54,630 nucleotides of DNA, taken from Colwellia marinimaniae. GTDB lineage: Bacteria; Pseudomonadota; Gammaproteobacteria; Enterobacterales; Alteromonadaceae. Positions within the stretch are counted from its first letter, which is position 1. Each line of letters starts with the position of its first letter. The DNA lies in contig NZ_BDQM01000025.1 in assembly GCF_002207865.1 (NCBI RefSeq), positions 1 through 54,630 of the forward strand, given 5' to 3'. A program made the translations under genes and the position numbers. Under the pieces are notes generated by a model that was not told the DNA's origin, made no database searches, and saw nothing but the letters and a program-made list of their open reading frames with translations. Below are positions 17,163 through 26,400 of this stretch, piece by piece.

Positions 17163-18062
17163 ATGAGCAATACCGAAATCAATCTAAAGTCACTTATTGG
17201 CGATAATACCAGAGAAGAATTTTTAAAGTTACTCAAGTCTAAAACACCTTTTATATCCCATGGTAATTCCGAAGCCCTTAAAGATTTAATGAGTTTGCCA
17301 TTTCTTGATTCTGTTGAAAGCCTTGCCGCCTGTTGGCGCGACACTGTTGATGTATTTCACCCAAAGATTGCCGATGAAATTTCAAAGACCTCAATCCCTC
17401 CTGAAGACGCTCTCCATGAATATAAGAATGGCAGCTGCATTCTCTTTAATGACGTCAATAGAATAATTCCTGAGTTTGATCTGTGGAATCAGCAAATTAG
17501 AAGAGACATTGGCTTCTCTGAGTTGACCTATGTTAGAAACTTAGTCTACGCAACACCAGCGGGGAAAGGAAATGCTCCTCATTTCGATCAGAATTTTAAT
17601 TTTGTTCTTCAATTAGAAGGAACAAAAAAATGGTGGTTAGCAGAAAATAACACCATTAACAATCCAATGACTCGTCATGTGATCGGGCATCCTGTTGATG
17701 ATGAACTAGGACGTTATAGCGCTAAAGAATTTCCACAATCATTCCCCGCAGATTGTACTGAATATATATTAGAACCAGGCTCAATTCTCTTTGTACCACG
17801 AGGAGTTTGGCATATGACTGAAGCCGTGACCGATGCTGTTTCGTTTAATTTTACTTTTACACCGCCGACTTGGATTGATATTGCGATGACGGCCTTAAGA
17901 GAAAAACTCTCTCATTCTGAGCAGTGGCGGGAGACGGTAATTATCGATGACAAGGGTACTCACAACAGTGAATTCAACAAACTTCTCAATGGTTTAAGTG
18001 CCGATGTTAAGAATTGGAATGCGGTTGATTTCTTAGACATTACTGAGCATCAAGAGCTATAA
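17163..18062 (+). CDS. JmjC/cupin-type 2-oxoglutarate oxygenase
   Basis: A 299-residue protein. The double-stranded beta-helix core shows the iron triad APHFDQN (H140, D142) and GVWHMTEAV (H217), with FVLQLEGTKKWWLAE between and GSILFVPRG just before the second His. This matches cupin-like JmjC domain proteins such as ROXA-type ribosomal oxygenases and small-molecule hydroxylases. It should bind Fe(II) and 2-oxoglutarate in the cytoplasm; the substrate is unknown. No signal peptide. Divergent from the SDR gene; both lie between direct repeats and may have arrived together. Confidence 0.85.
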   Translation: MSNTEINLKSLIGDNTREEFLKLLKSKTPFISHGNSEALKDLMSLPFLDSVESLAACWRDTVDVFHPKIADEISKTSIPPEDALHEYKNGSCILFNDVNRIIPEFDLWNQQIRRDIGFSELTYVRNLVYATPAGKGNAPHFDQNFNFVLQLEGTKKWWLAENNTINNPMTRHVIGHPVDDELGRYSAKEFPQSFPADCTEYILEPGSILFVPRGVWHMTEAVTDAVSFNFTFTPPTWIDIAMTALREKLSHSEQWRETVIIDDKGTHNSEFNKLLNGLSADVKNWNAVDFLDITEHQEL

Positions 18063-18072
18063 CTAAAAAATT

Positions 18073-18285
18073 GAAAGTTACTGGTTTTTATCAGTAACTT
18101 AGGTGATTGCTTAAGGTTATTTTTTGTTGCCTACAACTTTATTTCTGGATTCCCGATCAGACACTTCGGCAATGATGCTGTTCGCCACTTCGGCATTGAT
18201 GCTGTTTGCCACTTCGGCAATGACGAGGTTCGCCCTTTCGGCAATGATGATGTTCGGTGTTAGCCACTTCGTCAATGATGGCTGA
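18073..18285. repeat. Direct repeat (right copy) with hairpin and five half-units
   Basis: Matches the block at 15772-15910. The hairpin at 18145-18177 has one stem mismatch (right arm TCGGCAAT). It is followed by 24-bp half-units of the form CACTTCGGCAATGATG plus an 8-bp tail (CTGTTCGC, CTGTTTGC, AGGTTCGC, ATGTTCGG) and a last decayed copy ending near 18285. Confidence 0.85.
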
Positions 18286-18315
18286 TGGGTTTATGCACAA
18301 CTACTACAACTTAGC

Positions 18316-18346
18316 CGTCATCTTCGAGTGTCTGATCGAAGATCCA
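18316..18346 (+). repeat. Hairpin repeat, CTTCGA-type stem
   Basis: CGTC, arm ATCTTCGA, loop GTGTCTGA, arm TCGAAGAT, CCA. It lies 30 bp from the end of the half-unit tail, which belongs to the CCCGA type, so both stem types occur side by side. Confidence 0.8.
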
Positions 18347-18376
18347 TGTTTTTTCTACCAAGGAAAAAAGGAAAAA

Positions 18377-18405
18377 GGGCACAGCCATACCTTGGCTAAT
18401 AATTA
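18377..18405. repeat. Dispersed GGGCACAGCCAT...GGCTAAT repeat
   Basis: Copy of the element also seen at 5130-5159 and 20659-20686. Read on the minus strand it carries TGGCTGTGCC, close to the TGGCTGTCC of the RAYT-flanking motif. Confidence 0.55.
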
Positions 18406-18508
18406 ACAATTAATAAGGACAGTCGCTTAACGTTTTAGTTTTATTCAATAACCGTAATATATGTTAGAATTTAACAATATTATTATTTAAAATTATTAGG
18501 CGTATTTC

Positions 18509-18883
18509 ATGTCTGCACACTCAATTTTCGACATTTGTGTTCAACCGATAGAACTTTGTAAATTACTCAAAATTGCCAAAATGGTTGGCGGTGACGGCGA
18601 AGCTAAAACCATGATCAGTGAAGGTAAGGTTTTAGTCAATAATGAAGTTGAAGTTCAAAAGCGTAAAAAAATTCGCCACGGCGATATTATCAAATATAAC
18701 GGTCAAATTATTGAGGTCGCTTATAATCCCACCAACAAATCAGCAGAGTTTATTAGTACTGTAGTTTCAGTAAGTAAAAATTCAAAAAAGAAACAAAGAG
18801 CTAAAAACAAAGCTAAAAGCGAAGCGCGGGTTATTTCATCAAAAGCTGTTACTGAAGCATCGAACGAACGCTCGAAAAAATAG
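18509..18883 (+). CDS. S4-domain RNA-binding protein, YbcJ-like, with basic tail
   Basis: A 124-residue protein. Residues about 14-72 form an S4 RNA-binding domain: IELCKLLKIAKMVGGDGEAK, MISEGKVLVNNEVEVQKRKK, RHGDIIKYNG. This matches small YbcJ/RlbA-type proteins of about 70 residues. The extra 45-residue C-terminal tail is rich in Lys, Ser and Ala (KNSKKKQRAKNKAKS) and probably adds nonspecific RNA affinity. Monocistronic, with no strong Shine-Dalgarno. Confidence 0.8.
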   Translation: MSAHSIFDICVQPIELCKLLKIAKMVGGDGEAKTMISEGKVLVNNEVEVQKRKKIRHGDIIKYNGQIIEVAYNPTNKSAEFISTVVSVSKNSKKKQRAKNKAKSEARVISSKAVTEASNERSKK

Positions 18884-18937
18884 TCTATTTCACTTTAATT
18901 AGTCGTTAAATTTTTACCGTCATTTAAAATTAATCGC

Positions 18938-18992
18938 ACATGAGGGTCAGGTCCTGTCTTTTACGACAATCTGACTCACCGGTGAATAATGA
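18938..18992. repeat. Dispersed ACATGAGGGTCAGGTC repeat
   Basis: Second copy of 5068-5125: GAGGGTCAGGTC, CTGTCTTTTACGACAAT, CTGAC, GGTGAATAAT. It lies in the 347-bp gene-free stretch 18884-19230, where nothing else was recognised. Confidence 0.65.
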
Positions 18993-19230
18993 AAACCAAT
19001 AATCCCGCAACTCTTTAAGTGTATAACCAGCTAAATTATAGGCGGTTGCTGAGGATTGCTTCTCCCTCTTTATTATCTCGGTAAAAAATCTCAACAGAGC
19101 TAAACAAAGTGATGAATAGAGCGATAACTAATTTGTGCAATAAAATACCATAGGATTGTCTTTGAAGTTATTTGAGGGCAGGGCTTTGCTAGGCTAACAG
19201 TAAAACCCCAGTTGCACGGAGAATAAATAC

Positions 19231-20550
19231 TTACAATGCCCAATATGCCTGCTCTAGGCTATCTTCTCGTTCAGGTAAGCCTCGTGATAACCGAGGTGAG
19301 TGCTGCATCAGTATTTCAAAACTAACGCGATTAGCATACTTGCTGATTTGTGATAACGATGAATATGTCATTGCTGGCTGCAAATGTTTGCTGGAATCAT
19401 CAACATTCATTTTATGATAAACATTAGCACTTAGGTCGTGTAACACGGCAGCAAGGGCCGCATCACCGGCACCATTGGTATTTTTAATATTATCTGGTCC
19501 ACCCATATAAGGTGCAGTATGGGTATATATTCTCACCGGATTAACACAATCCTTTAATAGCATTGGTCGTGAATACTCATAGCGATTAAAGTCAGCTATA
19601 GCGCCAGATAGTAGCGGGTATTCAGTGGCTCTTTTATGCTGCTCATCGACATAGCCCGCCATAAATAAACCTTCTGGGCCTGCGGTACAAATTACTAAAT
19701 CTACCCAGTCTAAACAAGCATCCGCGGCTTTTAATGGGTCGGTAATACCGGTTATGGCTTGCGCTTCATCTTCATTCATGGCAAGAATATTGACATGGTC
19801 TTTGACAAATTTTCGCCAGAACTCAGGTTCTTTTTCAATAAGGAACTTGGTGCCTAGGGTTAAAACTACCGGCACACCGGCCTTATTGGCACACTCTACT
19901 GCTTTAAGGGTCGCTTGTGTCATGGTATCGCCTTCTTCAGTACGCATTAAATACGAACTAATAACCAAAGCAGCGGCATTACTAATTAAGGATTCATCAA
20001 TTGATTCAGGTTTTAGCTTATTTATTAAGCCGGCATTAATCGCGAAGGTTCTTTCACCGGTATCATCGATTAAGGTAAAGCAACGGCCGATTGGGCCATC
20101 TACGGGTTGCAAGTAATTTAAATCGACACGAGAAGAGGTATTGCTGACAAAGCGATAGGCATAGTCGCCCACTTGCATGTTTTTTGACATCACACCCAAC
20201 AACACCGACCTGTCATCAGCTAGTACTGAGTAATTATGCATAGTATTGCCTATGGTACCGCCGGCAAACTCATAGTTGATTAATTGCTCGTCTTTTAACC
20301 TTTGGTATAAACGATGAGTAACTTCGTCAGTGATAACCTGGGACATCCCCCGTTTAAGGGAAAATTCAGTTAAGAATTCATCATCAACTTTGGCCTCAAT
20401 ATCAACAAGTATTTGATCTATACCAACAATATAGCTACGCGCTAATTTAGGCTCAGAGTTAACTTTATTGGTAAGTGGGGTTTTATTCTCAACCGGAAAA
20501 TAATGTTTATGTTGGCGACGGCCTGGAAATTTCATTGCAATAGTATTCAT
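19231..20550 (-). CDS. gsk: Inosine-guanosine kinase
   Basis: A 439-residue PfkB/ribokinase-family enzyme very close to E. coli Gsk along its whole length: KFPGRRQHKHYFPV at the start, AGGTIGNTMHNYSVLADDRS, YLQPVDGPIGRCFTLI, the ATP/anion-hole motif NTNGAGDAALAAVLHD, and SPRLSRGLPEREDSLE at the end. It phosphorylates inosine and guanosine in purine salvage, in the cytoplasm. E. coli Gsk starts at the MKFPG equivalent, here codon 6 (20535); the upstream ATG at 20550 adds MNTIA and neither has a clear Shine-Dalgarno. Monocistronic. Confidence 0.95.
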   Translation of the reverse strand: MNTIAMKFPGRRQHKHYFPVENKTPLTNKVNSEPKLARSYIVGIDQILVDIEAKVDDEFLTEFSLKRGMSQVITDEVTHRLYQRLKDEQLINYEFAGGTIGNTMHNYSVLADDRSVLLGVMSKNMQVGDYAYRFVSNTSSRVDLNYLQPVDGPIGRCFTLIDDTGERTFAINAGLINKLKPESIDESLISNAAALVISSYLMRTEEGDTMTQATLKAVECANKAGVPVVLTLGTKFLIEKEPEFWRKFVKDHVNILAMNEDEAQAITGITDPLKAADACLDWVDLVICTAGPEGLFMAGYVDEQHKRATEYPLLSGAIADFNRYEYSRPMLLKDCVNPVRIYTHTAPYMGGPDNIKNTNGAGDAALAAVLHDLSANVYHKMNVDDSSKHLQPAMTYSSLSQISKYANRVSFEILMQHSPRLSRGLPEREDSLEQAYWAL

Positions 20551-20658
20551 GAGTTCGGGAAGGGGGATTATAACTTAACAAGCGAAGCAACTACCAATAA
20601 AAAAACAAGAAAGCTAACAAAGAAGATAGGTAGAAGAGGGTAGAAAGGTAAAAAGAAA

Positions 20659-20686
20659 GGGCACATCCACAAACGGGCTAATTAAT
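20659..20686. repeat. Dispersed GGGCACATCCAC...GGCTAATTAAT repeat
   Basis: Third copy of the element at 5130-5159 and 18377-18405. It lies in the 570-bp gene-free stretch upstream of gsk (20551-21120), which also holds the repeat at 20791-20834 and no gene that I could see. Confidence 0.6.
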
Positions 20687-20790
20687 ATTCATATCTTTAA
20701 TAAAACCCTGCAAGTCACCTCACTATTGGCATAGCCTTGCTCTTTGTCAATTATCAACTTTAAAGTAACCCTTATAGATATAGGTTATTT

Positions 20791-20834
20791 TTTACTATAA
20801 TTTAAGATTAAAGCTTTAATTGCACCGCGGAAAT
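20791..20834. repeat. 44-bp dispersed repeat shared with 33693-33735
   Basis: TTTACTATAATTTAAGAT, AAAGCTTTAATTGCAC and GCGGAAAT. The copy at 33693-33735, after the ApbE gene, differs at about four positions. Function unknown. Confidence 0.7.
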
Positions 20835-21120
20835 GCTTTACCCGCGCTAATAGCGCTAACAATATTTTATAAAGAGCAGCGTCGTGTGTTCAGTAATAAT
20901 GGATATCAAAATAGCAAAGTAAGGAATGAAAGATAAGATAGATTAAATAAAAGTTATCGGACGTTATATTATGAACAATCATTTTAACTACGGCATACTT
21001 GCTTTATCTTTTTGCCTATCATTAGCTAAGTACTATATACGTGTATCCTACATTTTATAATATGGCGTTTATCAACGAGGCAATGTTCACGAGTTAACGC
21101 CAAGATAAGGTGAGTTACTT

Positions 21121-21732
21121 TTAAATAGTACGTTTAAATAGTGCATATATATAAGGCATTTCTTGCTGGAAAGGATTAACAAAGACATATTCATTGCTTT
21201 CGATGAGCTCAAACTTGTCTCCTAGTCTTTTTTGCATTTCATCTGTAGAGTATCTGTGCACAGTTAATCCGGCGCAATGGGTTGCGCCTGTACTGGAGAA
21301 TTCTGCCAATAACACATAGCCGCCACATTTGACGGTGTTTTTCAGGTTGTCAAAGTAGTGGGTAATTTGCTCTTCAGTGAGGAGAAAGTGCAATACAGCG
21401 CGATCAATCCAAACATCGACAGCAAAACTTTCATCAAAACTTTGGCTTAAATCATGGTGTAAATATTGGCATTGACTTGTATCCAGCCTTTGAGATAACT
21501 GTTCTAAAGCCTTGGCGCTAATATCATTGACCAGTAATTTCGCCTTGGTTTTTAGTAGTTCATCCACTAGCTTGGAAGTGCCCGCACCGGCTAAGAACAA
21601 TGTTGAGCTGGCAGAAATAGCTATATTATTTAGCAAATTCAGCGTTTGGGATAAGTCGTCTTCATACCAGCCGAGCTCAGTATCTTGTTTTGCTGAAAAA
21701 ATCTCATCCCAGTGCTCTTGTTTGCTTTTCAT
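21121..21732 (-). CDS. Class I SAM-dependent methyltransferase
   Basis: A 203-residue protein. HWDEIFSAKQDTELGWYE opens it. The SAM site is TLFLAGAGTSKLVDELL (motif I, G-A-G at about 43-46), then LLVNDISAKALEQL (acidic residue after strand 2), YLHHDLS, and VDVWIDRAVLHFL (motif IV). This resembles the 'HWExxY' small methyltransferases of the trans-aconitate or lysine N-methyltransferase type; the substrate cannot be told. Cytoplasmic and monocistronic. Confidence 0.82.
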   Translation of the reverse strand: MKSKQEHWDEIFSAKQDTELGWYEDDLSQTLNLLNNIAISASSTLFLAGAGTSKLVDELLKTKAKLLVNDISAKALEQLSQRLDTSQCQYLHHDLSQSFDESFAVDVWIDRAVLHFLLTEEQITHYFDNLKNTVKCGGYVLLAEFSSTGATHCAGLTVHRYSTDEMQKRLGDKFELIESNEYVFVNPFQQEMPYIYALFKRTI

Positions 21733-21974
21733 TGCTATCCCTCATTTTTTATGACGTTTACCGACCAGACTAACTAGTATGTTAAAGCAAAAACAGCTAT
21801 TTGTCCGTAGTGATAATGGCGTACCTTACCTCTGACTAAGCTGCTTTCATACCATGCTAAATCTTGATTAAATTAATGGCTAGATATTGCAGCGCTAACC
21901 ACTAAAGGATAAAAATTGAGTTATAATTACTGCCAAGTCGTAAACTTAATTTTGTCCTGTTAAATTAAAATCAA

Positions 21975-22745
21975 ATGTTTAAAAATACCTTAAAGTTCAG
22001 TAGCCTTATTGCTCTATTAATATTGACAATTTTATCCATACCATTAGTCGCTAAAGAGTTGTTGATGTTAACTGATGATGGACCGCCGCATATGATTGCC
22101 GCCACAAATAGCGGCATCGATGTTGATATTGCTCGGGAGGTCTTACAAATAATGGGCCATACGGTTAAGCTTGGTTTTGCCCCCTTAAAGCGAACAATGC
22201 GTCAAGTTGAGCATAAGAAAGCTGATTTGTTTTTGCCAACATTTTTTCAGAAAGATACCGCCAAGTTGTTTTTTTCTGTACCTATTATAAATTATCGTCC
22301 GATAGCTTTTAGTTTAAAGAAGAGTCATTTTAACTTTAATAAAATTTCGGATTTAGCTGGTGTAAGGTTAGTTACTTTTCAAGGTGCGGCCGGTTATTTT
22401 GGCGACGAGTTTGTCAAAATTTCAACGTTTAAAAGCTATCTTGAACTGCATGACATGTCAAAATTTCCAGAAATGTTAATCAAAGCAAGGTGTGACGTTG
22501 TGGTTTTGGATTACTATATTTTTTATTATTATTTACAAGAATATCTTAAGAAAAACCCGACAGAAGATTTTACTGTTGCAGGAATTGATAATTTTCTATT
22601 ATTCTCCGAAGTTAAAGCCCATGTCGGTTTTCATGATCAAAAACTAAGAGGTGAGTTTGATAAACAATTTTTGCTTTACCAAAGTCAGGGAAAAGATAGG
22701 GCAGTAATAAATAAATATCTAGGCTTTATTCAACCTCCGTTATAA
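21975..22745 (+). CDS. Periplasmic substrate-binding protein, family 3-like
   Basis: A 256-residue protein with an N-terminal signal peptide (residues 1-26, cut after SIPLVAKE or nearby). ELLMLTDDGPPHMI, GIDVDIAREVLQIMGHTVKL, PLKRTMRQVEHKKADLFLPT and ISDLAGVRLVTFQG follow the pattern of family 3 solute-binding proteins, which bind amino acids or feed signalling domains. No transporter genes adjoin it, so it may be a stand-alone sensor or orphan binding protein. Its last 14 codons are duplicated just downstream in a 216-bp tandem repeat. Confidence 0.82.
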   Translation: MFKNTLKFSSLIALLILTILSIPLVAKELLMLTDDGPPHMIAATNSGIDVDIAREVLQIMGHTVKLGFAPLKRTMRQVEHKKADLFLPTFFQKDTAKLFFSVPIINYRPIAFSLKKSHFNFNKISDLAGVRLVTFQGAAGYFGDEFVKISTFKSYLELHDMSKFPEMLIKARCDVVVLDYYIFYYYLQEYLKKNPTEDFTVAGIDNFLLFSEVKAHVGFHDQKLRGEFDKQFLLYQSQGKDRAVINKYLGFIQPPL

Positions 22746-23105
22746 CGTCACTTTCGTTTAACTTCACTTTCGTTTAACTTCACTTTCGTTTAACCATTAG
22801 CTAGTCACTTGTTGACAGCACATGAGCGAATTCAATTTTCATGTTGAATTCGCTCATGAATTCGCTCATGAATTCAACATGCGCTAATGTTGTCATAACG
22901 GTGGCTGTCCTAGTTAACTCTAATAAATAAATATCTAGGCTTTATTCAACCTCCGTTATAACTTCGCTTTCGTTTAACCATTAGCTAGTCACTTGTTGAC
23001 AGCACATGAGGCGAATTCAATTTGCAGGTTGAATTCGCTCATGAATTCGCTCATTAATTCGGCTACCGCTAATGTTGCCATAACGGAGGGTGTCCTAGTT
23101 AACTC
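22705..23105. repeat. 216-bp tandem duplication including the 3' end of the binding-protein gene
   Basis: TAATAAATAAATATCTAGGC at 22705 recurs at 22921, and the match continues for about 185 bp: gene end, CACTTTCGTTTAACC, GCTAGTCACTTGTTGACAGC, then GAATTC-rich palindromes and TAACGG-GG-TGTCCTAGTTAACTC. The first copy holds an internal threefold TTCACTTTCGTTTAAC. GTTGAATTC and GAATTCAAC arms around TCATGAATTCGCTCATGA form a strong hairpin. Both copies end in the TGTCCTAGTTAA motif also found upstream of the RAYT gene. Confidence 0.85.
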
Positions 23106-23362
23106 CTTAAGTTATATTCATGAGCGCTAAGTTAAGTTGAAGTATTTTTGTCCAACCCCATGGATGATCTTTTAACGTATGCTCTAGTATAAATGGCATA
23201 ATCTTAGCCCCGAATGTGTCGCTTACCCTTAGCCAGCATTTTATCAATACAAAATATAATCCGAATTACTTCACCTTTTATCACCATCATATTTTTAGAC
23301 TAATTCCTTTATCGCATGATTTATATTTAAAAAGTTAATTGCCAACCTTTCCTAAAGCAAAT

Positions 23363-23387
23363 GAAAATGATAATGATTCTTATTTGA
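23363..23387. promoter_or_regulatory. Fur-like box upstream of the flavin/redox cluster
   Basis: Contains TGATAATGATTCTTA (23368-23382), which matches the 7-1-7 Fur consensus TGATAATnATTATCA at 12 of 14 fixed positions, inside the wider AAATGATAATG...TTATTT. It lies 90 bp before the start of the first lipoprotein gene. Iron repression of the cluster is inferred. Confidence 0.6.
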
Positions 23388-23476
23388 TCTAGTGGTAATT
23401 AGTAGGTATGCTACTGCAAAAATAAACATGGATTTATAGTTAAAACTATTAAAAACAACATATGGAGAAGGCAGTA

Positions 23477-26400
23477 ATGGGAAAAATAAGTGTGTTATCA
23501 AGGATAAAAAAAAATAAAATCTCAGTACAAATATCAATTATTTTAGCTACCAGTACCTTAGTACTTAGCGGTTGTGGCAGCAGTACTGAAAACCCTGATG
23601 TTAAGAATACTGTGGTTAAGAGTGCTGTTGTTGAGGTGGATTTAAACCCAACATTAGCAAGTGGTTTACTTTGTATTGATGAAAATAATAATGGTCAATG
23701 TGATAGCAATGAGCCAAGTAAAGCAGATTTTTCTGCTGGCGAAATACCGGAAGATTTTTATTCTGATGAATATTCACGCTTACTTGAGCTTAACGATGGC
23801 AGTTTATTTATCGCGGCGCCCACTACTACCATCATTACGGCTTACGGTACGATAATTAGTAATGAAATATTGTTTAACCCAACGGTTGCAGGTGATACTA
23901 ATTTAGCGGCGAGCTATATCCAAGAAAAATTGAGCCTTGAAACCGATGGCAGTTTTGCTGTAGACCAAGCAAGCCAACTACAAGCTTCAATTAAAGCGGC
24001 ACTCGTTGTAGCGCCGACAGCACACACAGCTAAAGCTATTGCTGCCGTTATTGATGAAGTTGTCGCGAGCGAAACTTTTGAGGTTACCGTCACTGCAGAT
24101 CAAATTAATGCTGAGTCTATTGCTAAACGGGATAACCAATTAAGCGGAACCGAACTTACTTGGCAACAATCTGATGGTGATGAAACACCTGATTTCATCA
24201 TTCCATTAGCGGGTCGTAATTTAACGGCTATGACCATGCATTACCATAATGGCTTAATGATAATTGATACTAGTGGTGATACCCCTGTTATTGCGGCTAA
24301 TGGTCTTTTTGCCGCGGTAGATGGTGAACGTTACGAAATTGATGGTGTTACCGGAGCAAGTGAACATAGGTTACGTGGTGCAGTGGCATCTACTGATGGG
24401 CAATATGTTTATATTAATATTCGTCCACGTAATGAGGACGCAATCGGTAACGACAATGATGATAAATACGGTTTATTCCGTGTACAAATAAATGATGATG
24501 GCAGCTTTGCTGATTACAACGATTCATCTGTTTTACGCTATGCCAGTGCTTTTATTGGTGATTTTGAAATCGTTGGCGATAAAATTTATGTTGAAGACCG
24601 AGATAGAGACGTTACCTTAATATTAAATTTAGATTTAACTGATACCGGTGCAACGGTAGCGGCTGCAGACGCGGGTGGTTTAAGCAATATTGATAGCCAG
24701 TTCTTTTCACCTGACGGCACTTACATTTACGCAATCACTGAAAGTATTGCCGCTGATGATACGGCTGATCCTGTGGTCGTCGCGGTAGCAAGTAGCTTTT
24801 ACAAAATAAATGTCAGCACTAATGAAATTGAAGCTTCTTTTGAATTAACGACCTCGTTTAGTCAGTTGAAATTTTATCATGACGGTACTAAAGCACTGGG
24901 TTATTTAGATGATTATGCGACGTTAATTGATCTAGAAAACATGGTGTTAACCGATGAACTACCCTTAGCCAGTGATGTCTTTTATGGTGAGGTTAGCGCG
25001 GATAATCAATACGCAATATTTGCTTCAGACAGTTATGAAGTGTGGGTCTTTGACTTAAATGCTATCGACTTAGGTGTCTCGGCAAAATTTGTTGCCGATG
25101 AGCGCCTTCGTGTGGCAAGCGTCGATCAATATGGCAATATTTTTGCGGCTGGTCGTGGTTTTAACCAGATAACTAAATATGCTGTTGGCGACGTTATCTC
25201 ACCAACAGCTGCAATAGCACTGGATAAAGCCGCCATTATTGCCGGTAATCTTTATCGTGGTGGTTCGTTAACGGCTATTGTCTCTGATCTTAGCTTAACC
25301 GCTGAAATTGATGGCGGTGCAGGCTCTGCTATTGCTTGGTCTTCAACCACAACCAGTATTAATACTGCTGATGCAATAAATGATGACAGCCCAGAAATTG
25401 GCGCAGTAACTCGTCCTCACAATGGTTCAGGCGATGAAACCGGTATATTAACCGCTAGTCTTAGCTTTAATTTCCGTAATCTCTCTGAATCAGCTAGCAA
25501 AGATTTTGCTGTCAGTATTCGTCAAACACCCGCGAGCTTACCCGCGGCACACTCAGTCTTTATGGCAGATCACAGTTCACAATATATGGCCGTTAACTAC
25601 GATGGTGACATCAGTATTTCACCGGTTAAAAATGATGACGATGTCTATGGTTTTGTTAGCTTAAAATTAATCAATAGCGAACTAAGCCTTGTTTCTGGCA
25701 CACCTTCAGCGCCAAGAATCTATGCAGATTTTGAATCTTTGGTCGGTGTAGGAATACACAAAAGTTATGCTGTAGGTATTAGTGCCGCGCTTGATGATAC
25801 TGACGGACAAGCGAGAATATTTACCGTAGCCCTTGATGATGCTGGTGTGTTAGCGGATACGGTAACGACTAGTATTGATATTACTACGGGTACACCGCTG
25901 AAAGCTGGCTTCAATAGTGAGCAATCCATCGCTGCCGTTATGATTGAAAAAGCAGACGGTAGTTATATCGCTGAAATTTATAGCTTAGGAGACACGGGTG
26001 AAATCGAGTTAAGCCATACCATTGAGATGGCAGCAGCTGACTATAAAACATATGGTCCGCCGGCAATTAATGATGACGCTAGTCGTGTTTACCAACGTGA
26101 TAGTGAAAATAAAATAATTATGTCGGCTGCTGACGGGTCTAGTGCCTCAGCCACAGTTGAGGAAATTGCGAGAGTTTGGTACTTCAATGGTTTTGTCTTT
26201 ATTACTGATTATGATGGCAATGTGGTTAGCTTTAATGAAAGCCTTGATGAATCTTCTCGACAAATGTTTTACACCGGCACCGGAGGTCGGATCTACGGCG
26301 CAGTAGGTAGAGAATTAAATGGTAGCAACTACCTTTTCCTACCAGTGCAAAGGACAAAAGACGCGGCGTTAACCGGTGTTTACCAACTAGAGATAGCGGC

